Shown here piece by piece: positions 12,722 to 23,400 of a DNA stretch of 64,000 nt (within the stretch, counting starts at the first letter, position 1; the number at the start of each line of letters is the position of its first letter). The position numbers and the translations under genes were made by a program. This stretch comes from Craterostigma plantagineum (taxonomy: Eukaryota; Streptophyta; Magnoliopsida; Lamiales; Linderniaceae): NCBI GenBank assembly GCA_027422505.1, contig JAPQWV010000406.1:372001-436000 (forward strand), in the 5' to 3' direction. The notes below the pieces were generated by a model, which was not told the DNA's origin, ran no database searches, and was given only the letters and a program-made list of their open reading frames with translations.

Positions 12722-12829
12722 ACTATCGATATTAGAAAAGTCGTAGTTTATTATTCTAGCCATTTATTATTAAGTATCAAATCTTGCTTAATCATATTTT
12801 ATTTGGTCTAGGTACGTGTACGTTCGTGC

Positions 12830-12871
12830 ATGACCCGAAGAAACCATTCGCTACCATTAGTTGAAGGAGAC
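12830..12871 (+). pseudogene. Gag of A, piece 1 (start codon to B insertion)
   Basis: The ATG at 12830 begins MTRRNH, matching the gag start of C at 20936 (MTRGHP). Only 14 codons remain before element B interrupts the frame at 12871. The next piece resumes at 18885. Confidence 0.7.
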
Positions 12872-14734
12872 TGATAAACATATTTTGGTCCGATAAATTA
12901 AGTCGGTGTCCATGCATAATTGAGTCGTATTGTATTAGTTTTAGCACTTTAGTTCATCAGTATGCTTTGTAAGTTTTTAATAGATATTGGGGACAAACCG
13001 AACTAAAATGAAACAATACTGGACGTGCTAGGAAATTTCATTTTACATCTTTGTTTTTATTTAAGGTGGGACAAGGCAAGAACTATTAATTGGTGTTATT
13101 ACATGACAAATAAATAAAGGAAAGGGCAAATACACTTTACGACCAAAACCTCCCAAAACATACAGCTGTTTCGATGAAGAAAGATAGAGACAAAATGGCT
13201 GCGTGACTGTAAAGAACTGCTGTTCAGTTTCGGAGCAAGGCTCAAGACAGAGAAAATAACAGACATGGATCTAAGTTATGGCTGCTCGATGTTTTAGTTG
13301 TCGCTGAAAAAAAGGGATTACCAAAGACTTTTGATACGCACGCGTGAGCGATGTCGAGATTTCTACGTCTATTAAAAGGGGCAGAGCTGCTTTATTATAG
13401 TTATCTCCCGAATATCCAAAAGATCGATCAAGAAAGCTTACTATCGTCAATCGATTACAAGAAAACCTCTCTGTTGAAAGGCCACATACACGCACACAAC
13501 GGCAGAACAGAGAGGGTGCGAAATTTGGGAAGAACCTTACTGACCGGAGCTGAATTCCTGAGCAAAAAAGGGGCTGCAGCTGAAGCTCATTTCAGAGCAG
13601 ATCGAACAAGCACAACTGTCCTTAATCGAATCAGACCAACCACAGCAGACAATAAAACCTGTTTCGCGCCAGGTCGAGGACCAACACCGCGCGGCAGATC
13701 GGAGCAACGAAGGGCAGCGCCGTTGGAAGCAAAGAAATCTGCTTTTGTTGAGTTGCTACTCGCTGGAACTTGACGAAAGAGAAAAAAAATGTAGATGGGA
13801 CTTGGTGTGATGAGGAACGTAAATAAAGCTTAATCCAAGGATTTTCTTGTTGGGCTTTGACTGATTTTCTTGGATCTATTGGGCTGATTTTCTTTGGATG
13901 GTTTGGGCTTAAATTACTTGGTGTAGACATGCGAGATCGGGATTGAAGTTCTTAGCGTTTCGGACGGTTGTAAGCGATTCTATCTTTCTATGTATTTTAT
14001 TATTACGTATCGTAGTTAAGAAGTTTATAGTTGAATTATTATCAAAACCTTGATTATATAATATTGTGAGATTATTGTGCTTATTCGTGAACGCGCGAGT
14101 ATTCGTTTAAGCTTGAATATATTTTAGTTGATGAACTTAGTTTGATTAAATAGTTGCAAATGTTTAATTAATCTAGGTGAGTCCATCGCTAATTAGAACA
14201 ACAAATCCGTAATTGTTTGTATGTTCTAATAAGTAGCAAACAATATTCAACTTCTCTACCTTAGGTAAGTGTAAGTTATATTGTAGTTTAAGCGATTTGA
14301 TTTTAACGGACCAGCGTCGTTTCTTGCGGGAGCGTCGTCCGAGCGAGTTAGTCAATAGTTGGGTCTCTTTCATTTTTAATGCTGTCGGAATTTTAAACCT
14401 TGCAGGGCGTCCCGGAGGTTATTTTTCGATTAGGGAATTAATTATAGAGTGTCTCCTAATTACCGAAAAATTGAGAAGAGATTGGTTGTTAGGCGTTCGT
14501 CGACAACTATAACCGATTATGCTTATGTGTACACGTTATTTAGGAATCTATGATCGAAATAAATCAAGGTGGAGAACAATTATTTCAACTATTATTTTAT
14601 AGTCGTTAGTTTCTATAATTTCCTCGTCTGTTCTTAGTTTAATTTCGTTTCTATATTAATCTATTTGCAAAAATATAATTTCGTTTATAATTGCTTTAGT
14701 TTTGATTTCCGTTTGAAAAAAACTAAAAACCCCC

Positions 14735-14815
<81 letters not shown>

Positions 14816-14966
14816 AACTACTATTTTCTTATTATTATTATTATTAATCGATCGAATTTTGATATAGAAGTAAATCAACCATCTTCCCTGTGGATACGAT
14901 CCTTACTTTCGCTATACTCATTAGTAAGGTCATAAATTTTATTTTTGGCCGTTTACGACGCGACCA
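12872..14966 (+). repeat. 5' LTR of B (2095 bp)
   Basis: Starts TGATAAACAT and ends GCGACCA, with the PBS following. Carries a long TTA microsatellite at about 14738-14850. A 140-codon frame at 13351-13773 is broken in the other LTR copy by a one-base insertion and is not regarded as a gene. Confidence 0.92.
14738..14850. repeat. TTA microsatellite in the B 5' LTR
   Basis: An almost pure TTA/ATT trinucleotide tract of about 80 bp, then a short break (ACAACTACTATTTTC) and another run. The matching tract in the 3' LTR (about 18672-18765) is shorter and has a block of ACT units, so the locus mutated after insertion. Confidence 0.9.
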
Positions 14967-16809
14967 AATTTTGGCGCCGTTGCCGGGGAAGGTGGTGTGA
15001 ATTGATTTGCTTGTACTTCTAATTCGATTTCTTTGTCTAGTATCGATCTTCTCGACAGGTATGCTATGTTTGATCTTGAAGAAGAGAAGACGAAAGCGGA
15101 AAATTGAAAGGCGGAACATGACTTTTGTTAAGCGACATGGAGAAAAACGAACAACAACTACCATTCCATGTAACGTTGAGGGTGCACTATGATTTTCAAC
15201 CTGAATGAAATTTTTTTCGGACTATGTCTAGCTAAAAGACGTTAAAGAAAAGCGCTCTTGGGAGGCAACCCACTTATTATTGATGCATATCTATTAATAA
15301 AAATAAAAAAGCAGTATTGTTTCTTAAAATTTCGTTATCGTAAATTCGCTATGACGTGCCGTTTAGCTATGATTGTCTACAGGTTCTAAGCTGGTCCGGG
15401 TAGGGTTCGTTTATCGAAAGCTTGCATTTCTAGCTGTTAACGGAGTGTGGGGAAAAGGCGCCTACGAAACATGCACATCGGGATATTCAGGGAAGTTCAC
15501 TAAACTATTATTATTTCTTCTTCCATGAGTTACAATGATATTTATGTTGAGGACAACGTAAAATTTAAGTGTGGGAGAGGGAATTGCGCGAAACAGATGC
15601 GGACGTTACTATATGTGCATGATTTGTTGAATTACATGGAAAAAAAGGGGTAAAATTTTTCAAAATTATGTCTCTTGTCATTGGAAAGATTGATTTTATG
15701 TTAGATTAATGTGAGTAATTAGGATACACATGCGTAGTCGATGTCTTTCTTGCATGATGAACTTAGTGATACCCGAAGGATTCGTACGCATAACCCAAAT
15801 TTTTGTGAGATTTTTGAGCCTAGAGCTTTTTGCTCATTTTCTTTGGTTGTGTGAATCGTGCTTAATTTATTTCTCTCTAGAACTTGCTTGCGTATTACGT
15901 ATTGAAATTGCTTAAAGTGAGATTGCGTGAAATATGGAAGGTATTAGGAATTAAGTCATAGCCAAAGTTTCCGACCACGACTGATCACCGTAGTTAGCCA
16001 CTTTGAGCCTGAACCTTTTCTTTCTGAAAACCCAAAGAAAAAAATGTTCCACGCAAATAAGCCTTCAGAAATAAACCCAATCGGAGCATAGTGGAAATGG
16101 GGGTTGAATGTGGGAGTTGAAAAGCGCAACCGGACCTATAGCAAAGTTGAGCGTAGAAAGAAGTTAAGAACTCTTCCATTGATAATCTCTCACTCACAAA
16201 GAGGCCGAGAGAAGGGGAGCTTAGCACCGTCGAAATCCTAAGAACCCTTCCTTCGATAATCTTTCAATTTCTCGAAAAAAAAAAGTATATGTGATCCTAA
16301 GAATGAAAGAAGAAGGGCTTGGTGAAATAACGGCGAAGTCAAAAGAAGAACTAAAGAAATGAAATGCAGAACTTTCGGTGCGTTCTAGACGATGGCGTGA
16401 TCCCGACACTATACTGCTCATACCTTTTTGCTACTTATTTTGCCTACCTCACATATTTTAGCCCTACCCATAAAACCTTCTAATTTACGTTTTATCACCG
16501 AGAGTAATAGATTCACGAATCGTTTGCAAGCTTATAGTAGAGATTAGATTAATGCATCAGTTGAGAGAATTCACCGACATTTTACCTATACACCGAGTGA
16601 TCTGAGTGAATTCATGTGAGGTGCGAATCTTGATTGGTATTACTAAGGTAGTCGTGTAGATAGTCGTTGATCTCGTATGTGTTTTCCGACGTTGCCTACA
16701 TAATATCTATGCGTATTGTCATTCTTAAAGTGATAAGTTACGTGTTTAAACTTATTTCCTTTTAGTATATTTTGCTTGAGGACAAGCAAAGCTTAAGTGT
16801 GGGGGGATT
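14967..16809 (+). other. Interior of B: PBS, leader and 3' untranslated region only
   Basis: The PBS TGGCGCCGTTGCCGGGGA at 14972-14989 matches Asp tRNA exactly. A short leader follows, then at about 15215 sequence homologous to A from 39848 (TGTCTAGCTAAAAGAC). Hairpin GTTGAGGACAAC at 15546 and a purine tract follow, and the terminal hairpin TTGCTTGAGGACAAGCAA with its tract is at 16772-16809. No open frame longer than about 80 codons resembles a retrotransposon protein. Confidence 0.85.
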
Positions 16810-18879
16810 TGATAAACATATTTTGGTCGGATAAATTAAGTCGGTGTCCATGCATAATTGAGTCGTATTGTATTAGTTTTAGCACTTTAGTTCATCAGTA
16901 TGCTTTGTAAGTTTTTAATAGATAATGGGGACAAACCGAACTAAAATGAAACAATACTGGACTTGCTAGGAAATTTCATTTTACATCTTTGTTTTTATTT
17001 AAGGTGGGACAAGGCAAGAACTATTAATTGGTGTTATTACAGGACAAATAAATAAAGGAAAGGGCAAATACACTACGACCAAAACCTCCCAAAACATACA
17101 GCTGTTTCGATGAAGAAAGATAGAGACAAAATGGCTGCGTGACTGTAAAGAACTGCTGTTCAGTTTCGGAGCAAGGCTCAAGACAGAGAAAATAACAGAC
17201 ATGGATCTAACTTATGGCTGCTCGATGTTTTAGTTGTCGCTGAAAAAAAGGGATTACCAAAGACTTTTGATACGCACGCGTGAGCGATGTCGAGATTTCT
17301 ACGTCTATTAAAAGGGGCAGAGCTGCTTTATTATAGTTATCTCCCGAATATCCAAAAGATCGATCAAGAAAGCTTACTATCGTCAATCGATTACAAGAAA
17401 ACCTCTCTGTTGAAAGGCCACATACACGCACACAACGGCAGAACAGAGAGGGTGCGAAATTTGGGAAGAACCTTACTGACCGGAGCTGAATTCCTGAGCA
17501 AAAAAAGGGGCTGCAGCTGAAGCTCATTTCAGAGCAGATCGAACAAGCACAACTGTCCTTAATCGAATCAGACCAACCACAGCAGACAATAAAACCTGTT
17601 TCGCGCCAGGTCGAGGACCAACACCGCGCGGCAGATCGGAGCAACGAAGGGCAGCGCCGTTGGAAGCAAAGAAATCTGCTTTTGTTGAGTTGCTACTCGC
17701 TGGAACTTGACGAAAGAGAAAAAAAATGTAGATGGGACTTGGTGTGATGAGGAACGTAAATAAAGCTTAATCCAAGGATTTTCTTGTTGGGCTTTGACTG
17801 ATTTTCTTGGATCTCTTGGGCTGATTTTCTTTGGATGGTTTGGGCTTAAATTACTTGGTGTAGACATGCGAGATCGGGATTGAAGTTCTTAGCGTTTCGG
17901 ACGGTTGTAAGCGATTCTATCTTTCTATGTATTTTATTATTACGTATCGTAGTTAAGAAGTTTATAGTTGAATTATTATCAAAACCTTGATTATATAATA
18001 TTGTGAGATTATTGTGCTTATTCGTGAACGCGCGAGTATTCGTTTAAGCTTGAATATATTTTAGTTGATGAACTTAGTTTGATTAAATAGTTGCAAATGT
18101 TTAATTAATCTAGGTGAGTCCATCGCTAATTAGAACAACAAATCCGTAATTGTTTGTATGTTCTAATAAGTAGCAAACAATATTCAACTTCTCTACCTTA
18201 GGTAAGTGTAAGTTATATTGTAGTTTAAGCGATTTGATTTTAACGGACCAGCGTCGTTTCTTGCGGGAGCGTCGTCCGAGCGAGTTAGTCAATAGTTGGG
18301 TCTCTTTCATTTTTAATGCTGTCGGAATTTTAAACCTTGCAGGGCGTCCCGGAGGTTATTTTTCGATTAGGGAATTAATTATAGAGTGTCTCTTAATTAT
18401 CGAAAAATTAAGAAGAGATTGGTTGTTAGGCGTTCGTCGACAACTATAACCGATTATGCTTATGTGTACACGTTATTTAGGAATCTATGATCGAAATAAA
18501 TCAAGGTGGAGAACAATTATTTCAACTATTATTTTATAGTCGTTAGTTTCTATAATTTCCTCGTCTCTTAGTTTAATTTCGTTTCTATATTAATCTATTT
18601 GCAAAAATATAATTTCGTTTATAATTGCTTTAGTTTTGATTTCCGTTTGAAAAAAACTAAAAACCCCCTTTTATTATTATTATTATTATTATTACTACTA
18701 CTACTATTATTATTATTATTATTATTACAACTACTATTTTATTATTATTATTATTATTAATCGATCGAATTTTGATATAGAAGTAAATCAACCATCTTCC
18801 CTGTGGAGACCATCCTTACTTTCGCTATACTCATTAGTAAGGTTATAAATTTTATTTTTGGCCGTTTACGACGCGACCA
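16810..18879 (+). repeat. 3' LTR of B (2070 bp)
   Basis: Near-identical to 12872-14966. The length difference comes mainly from the TTA microsatellite. It ends GCGACCA at 18879, and the TSD GAGAC follows. Confidence 0.92.
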
Positions 18880-18884
18880 GAGAC

Positions 18885-19250
18885 CCGGAGAGCGAAAGAA
18901 CGTTCCAACACAACCTACGAGAGAACGTACGGTGAGTCGAAATGACGACTCAAAATCGTGACGAGTTGCCTCTAGAAGCTAGAGAACCTCCAATGAGAGA
19001 TCTGCGGAGAAACAACACCGTAGGATCGGTCGGCTCAACGATAGTCCTTCCTCAAGTCCCGAACAACTTTGAGCTGAAACATCATTGGCTTCAAATGCTT
19101 CAGATGACAGCTCAATACGATGGACTCTCTGAGGAAGACACTTACCAACACATCCGAGACTTCCTGTCCGTCACCGACACAATACGAGTACAAGGAGTAA
19201 GCCCTGAAACAATTCGGCTCTACTTATTTCCGTTCTCCATAAGAGGTAAC
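18885..19250 (+). pseudogene. Gag of A, piece 2 (between B and C)
   Basis: Resumes the A gag after the B TSD. The reading frame has a TGA at about 18930, then continues in frame through an ATG at 18942 to the C insertion. NNFELKHHWLQML matches NNFELKHSWLQMI in the C gag, and SVTDTIRVQGVSPETIRLYLF matches the conserved Athila gag core. It ends at GGTAAC, which is the TSD for C. The stop codon shows that A gag was already damaged or has decayed since. Confidence 0.85.
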
Positions 19251-20705
19251 TGATAAACGTATTCTAATACATTTATTGTAGTAATTATGGGTGCTATAAT
19301 AGAATTCTCGGCATTTTATGCATTTAATTGCTCTATTGCACCACCTATTTGGATATTATCGTCCTAGGACGGCTTTCGGGCGAAAAGGAGCGAAAACGAG
19401 GCAAAACGGAGCCAAAAACGATGGAAACATGTATGTGTCACGGCTGTGACAAGGGGCAGAATACTACGCTGAAGAACGTCACGGCCGTGACCCGGATTGC
19501 ACCAGGCCGTGACCCAAAGCAACAACAGCATTAAAAATTCATATATCCCAATCTAGAACTCGGATTGAGAATCCGTTTGGTCAGAATCAAGACTGGCGAG
19601 TCTTCTACATATGGTTAAAATTTCAGGTCAATCGGACATGGTTTACCCCTCTATCTGAGAGCACTACGGAACTGTCGCAAGATGGAAAGTGTCACGGCCG
19701 TGACACTTCTGCACGAGGCCGTGACGCACGGCCCCGACTGTGTCACGGCCGTGACGTACATGTTCCAGGCCGTGACAGTAGCGAAAGTCATTATAAAAGC
19801 CCAAATTCGACCCAAAAAGAGCGGGAACCGACCAAGAACACGGAATTACGTCCCGGAGCGCAAGAGACGGATCAACGCCGAATTCACGCTGAATTGATCG
19901 AAGAACGAAGACTCTTCCACGAGATCATCCCAGATCAATCAGAAGGGAGGATTATGAGTCATCTGCCCTTGTTCTCTATCTCTTTCGTTGCTTTTTCGTT
20001 GATTATGAGTAGCTAAATTCCCTCTGTGTTTGGGAGTAGAAGAACGCTGGTTGATTCATGATTAAGACATATATTTATCGTGACTCATGTATCCTGACAA
20101 TTTATCTATCTATGAAAGTATTTCTTCGCTTTAATATGTCTATGTGTTAAAGTGAATATGTGGAAAATCGTTTAGCGCGACAGCTAAGCAACGATTAGGC
20201 CGTTCATAGATGATAGGACTTGAGTATAGGGCGACAGCAAATACTCGACCCTCGTTGTTAGTAATTATTGAATTTTAGATCTCACGAGCGTTTAGGGCGA
20301 CAACAAACTCGTGAGCGGTAGGAAATTACTGCATCTAGTCAGAGTCACGTAGGAGCAATAAAGACACGATAGTACCTAGCGGGATTCGAATCCTGAGCAC
20401 ATCTCTATTATCTGAAAGTTCTCACATCAGTTTAGGCGTGTTCCTTGAATCTCTAGTTGGTTAGGAGCGATCTGTTAGGTTAATTCGTAAGACCATCTGC
20501 GTATTCTATTTAGGCTAGATATCGAGTCGATAGGTCACTACTAGTACTCAGCTTATTCCTTGTGTTCGATACTCGTTACTCACTTTACTGCACTACAAAC
20601 GATAGGTCCACTGCCTGTTGCACGTTGGTGATAGTAATTAGGTATTCATTGTATATTATCACTTGTCGCACTTGCAAATCATATTACCACACCACGTGTC
20701 GATCA
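19251..20705 (+). repeat. 5' LTR of C (1455 bp)
   Basis: Starts TGATAAACGTATTC and ends GTGTCGATCA, followed by the PBS. Contains perfect TCACGGCCGTGA palindromes at 19479, 19692 and 19743. Its 3' third has a GGGCGACAGC-containing segment that recurs several times (about 20160-20300). Confidence 0.92.
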
Positions 20706-20711
20706 AGTTTT

Positions 20712-20726
20712 TGGCGCTGTTGCCGG
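20712..20726 (+). other. Primer-binding site of C (Asp tRNA)
   Basis: TGGCGCTGTTGCCGG, the same type as in A, six bases after the LTR. The last bases diverge (GTTA instead of GGGA). Confidence 0.82.
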
Positions 20727-20935
20727 TTAATAGATTGATATTAGGAACACCGTAGTTCGGTACTTTAGCCACTTTTATTTGACGTTTTCTTTTGCTTTTC
20801 ACTTTTTGCGTTATTTGTGTTATTTGCGTTATTTGTTTTCCTACGTCACTATTAGTTTCGTATTCTTTTCGACGTATTTATTTATTTCGTTGCTAATTTT
20901 TGTTTTCTTTTATTGAAGGTACGATTCATCGGTGA

Positions 20936-21889
20936 ATGACCCGAGGCCATCCATCGGGTCCCATCGTTGACGCAGACCCAGATTTCGAGCAAACGTTTCA
21001 AAGGCGACTCAAGTACGAATTCGAAGGAGCTTCCACCAGCTCTCAGGAGCATCTAGTTAGCTATTCAGAGGACAGTTTGCAGGAATCAACCCAAAACTCA
21101 CGTGTAGAGGCAGCCGTAGATACTCCTTACACAGAAGTAGAAATGGCGGACCATAGAGTGCCCGTCCACGAGGAGGAGCCATCACTTCAAGATCTCCTCA
21201 AGAATGCCGCGCTAGGCGGTACTGAGTTGGCGATTGTCATCGCTTCGATCGAGAACAACAATTTCGAGCTGAAGCACTCTTGGCTTCAGATGATCTTCCA
21301 GATAGTCCAGTTTGAGGGCAATCTCGACGACGATCCCTACTCCCATCTGAAAGCTTTCTTGATGGTGACTGACACCATCAAGATCAATGGGGTCTCAGGC
21401 GATGCAATTAAGTTGATGCTTTTCCCGTTCTCGCTCAAGTTCAGCGCGAAGGACTGGTTGGATATGTTGCCGCCCAGATCGATCACTACTTGGGAGGAGA
21501 TGCGAGCCGCCTTCATCAACCACTACTTCCCACTGTCAAAGGTGCTAAAGTTGAAGACGGAGATCTCTCTTTTCCACCAGAAGGACTCAGAAAACATGTA
21601 CGAGGTGTGGGAGCGATACAAGGCACTATTGAAAAGGTGCCCACAACACGGGATGTCGAAGGCAGCCCAGATCAACCGATTCAATGAGGGTTTCAACGAC
21701 CAGACTGCCCATATGTTAGACGGAGCCGCAGAAGGAGGACTCGTGAAGCTCAACATGACCGACGCTTGGAATCTAATTGAGAACTACTCGAGAAACAGCT
21801 TCATGAGGGGTAACACGAGGATCAAGATGCCAGGCGTGTTCGGAGTTAGCAATGAGACGATCACTAATGCCAAATTCGAGGCACTCTAG
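20936..21889 (+). CDS. Gag (N-terminal and core) of element C, 317 codons
   Basis: Athila-type Gag, the capsid protein of the element. The start MTRGHP is shared with A. The conserved core includes NNFELKHSWLQM, PYSHLKAFL, AKDWLDMLPPRSITTWEEM and CPQHGM, followed by a region ending in TNAKFEAL. Two adjacent stops (TAG TAA) at 21887-21892 end the frame. Downstream, matching gag sequence continues in the same frame, so the stops truncate a formerly longer gag. Athila gags normally run directly on to protease and pol. This is the best preserved coding piece in C. It lacks the Cys-His cluster, which lies after the stops. Confidence 0.88.
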   Translation: MTRGHPSGPIVDADPDFEQTFQRRLKYEFEGASTSSQEHLVSYSEDSLQESTQNSRVEAAVDTPYTEVEMADHRVPVHEEEPSLQDLLKNAALGGTELAIVIASIENNNFELKHSWLQMIFQIVQFEGNLDDDPYSHLKAFLMVTDTIKINGVSGDAIKLMLFPFSLKFSAKDWLDMLPPRSITTWEEMRAAFINHYFPLSKVLKLKTEISLFHQKDSENMYEVWERYKALLKRCPQHGMSKAAQINRFNEGFNDQTAHMLDGAAEGGLVKLNMTDAWNLIENYSRNSFMRGNTRIKMPGVFGVSNETITNAKFEAL

Positions 21890-22790
21890 TAACAAATCGC
21901 GGCGATGAATTCTCAGTTGCAGACAGTCATTGGCGCACTACTCCCAAAATCCGGGCAGACACAGCTCGTGAACACCGTGATGACCACCACACCATCGCAA
22001 CAGACACCGTACCTACCACTGTGCGGGATCTGTGGCGCAGCCAACAAAACATCTGAATGCCAACTCGGGTAGTCGCTGGAGCACGTAGATTACATAGAGA
22101 ATTACCAAGGTGTCCAGCAAAGTTACCAGCATCGAGTGCATCCCAATCTGACGTACGGGAATTAGAATCATCATGGGCGAGGATCGCCGGGATTTCAGCC
22201 CAACCGTCCGGTTTCCAAAACAGGGCACCACGCCAATATCAGAACGCACCTGACGGAGGATCCGATGATATGAATGAGATGAAGGATATAATGAAGACGC
22301 TCCTCACGAATTTCAGCAGCACCACCGCAGCCCACGAGAATCGGATGACAAAGATGGAGGAGTACATGGAGGCAAATGACATCCGTGCTCAGAATACATA
22401 TGCCTCGATCAAGAGGTTGGAGCAGCAAGTGGGGCAATTAGCAAAGCAACTGGCGGGGCGAAATCAAGGATCACTCCCGAGCTACACCGTGACAAACCTT
22501 AAGGAGTATTGCAATGCGGTAACACTGAGGAGCGGGAGAGGATTACATGAAGCTCCTGCCAAGCAGAATTCAAAGGAGAAAGTCGATTTCGAGGACCACG
22601 ACGAGCCAGAAGTGGAGGAAAGCAAGGACGACGGAGTCGAGAAGGTCAATGATGACAAGGGAAAGACGTGACCATTCATGAAGTCGTATCAACCAAAGAT
22701 CCCGTACCAGCTCGGCTGAGGGAAGCTGCACCTGAAAAAGAGAAGGTTCAACCTAAAAAAAGGAGGAGGTTGTTCCCGAAATAGAAAAGG
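21890..22790 (+). pseudogene. Gag C-terminal part of C, broken by stops and frameshifts
   Basis: After the double stop the frame continues with a Cys cluster (CGICGAANKTSEC), then HVDYIENYQG, which matches VDYMGNYQGQ in A. Further stops follow. Another frame (22057-22671) carries the DMNEMKDIMKTLL and LEQQVGQLAKQLAGR coiled region typical of Athila gag before the protease, and CNAVTLRSGR, which is also found in A. The segment is a decayed gag tail. Confidence 0.75.
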
Positions 22791-22813
22791 CGAAGGAGAT
22801 CGAGCGACCACCA

Positions 22814-23400
22814 GTGAGGCCATACCATCCGAAGGTTCCCTATCCAGCACGACTGAAGAAGGACAAAGACGAGGTGCTATTTAGCAGATTTATGGGTACG
22901 TGCAAAAAATTACATATTAACTTACCATTTGTTGAAGCTATTATGCAGATGCCCAGTTTCGTGAACTTCCTGAAGGACTTGCTGACAAATCGGCGGAAGC
23001 TCGAACACGTCTCCACTGTACACCTAGGAGGAGAGTGCCCGGCGATACTCTAGAGCAAGAAACCGAAAAGCTCAAGGACCCAGGGAGTTTTACTATTTCT
23101 TGTCATATATGTGACTTAGTAGTTGAGCATGCTTTAGCTGATCTAGGCGCTAGTATAAATTTGATGCCGTATTCTATGTTTAATCGCTTAGGATTAGGTG
23201 AACCACGACCCACTAGGATGAGTATTCAATTGGCGATAGATCAGTAAATGTTCTCTAGGTGTTATCGAAGATGTTCTAGTTAAAGTCGATAAGTTCATTA
23301 TCCCTGCTGATTTTGTTATCCTAGAGATGGACAAGGATGACAATGTTCCATTGATTCTGGGTAGACCATTCCTAGCTACAGGCGAGATCATGATAGATGT
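22814..23400 (+). pseudogene. Aspartic protease region of C, frameshifted
   Basis: MPSFVNFLKDLLTNRRKLE leads into the protease. ALADLGASINLMPYSMF carries the Athila-type active-site motif DLGAS. LGEPRPTRMSIQLA follows, and the rest (an ILGRPFL-like segment at about 23353-23375) lies in another frame. A stop at about 23053 and another at about 23247 break it. The matching intact stretch in A is at 36589-37317. Confidence 0.8.

Larger units (their letters stand above)
12872..18879 (+). mobile_element. Element B: non-autonomous Athila-type retrotransposon with no coding region
   Basis: Two LTRs (12872-14966 and 16810-18879) flank only 1843 bp. The TSD is GAGAC at 12867-12871 and 18880-18884, a perfect match. 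The interior has an Asp-tRNA PBS, a short leader, and then directly the 3' untranslated region seen in A and C (CTTGGGAGGCAACCCA at 15257, internal and terminal polypurine tracts). Gag, protease, RT, RNase H and integrase are absent, so any movement needed proteins from a relative. The LTRs differ at only about a dozen scattered sites plus microsatellite length, so the insertion is young. It interrupts A gag after codon 14. Confidence 0.93.

Noticed and set aside
13351..13773. 140-codon frame in the B 5' LTR
   Set aside because: In the near-identical 3' LTR a single-base insertion shifts the frame after about 75 codons, so it is not maintained.
14665..14847. Poly-leucine frame
   Set aside because: Translation of the TTA microsatellite.
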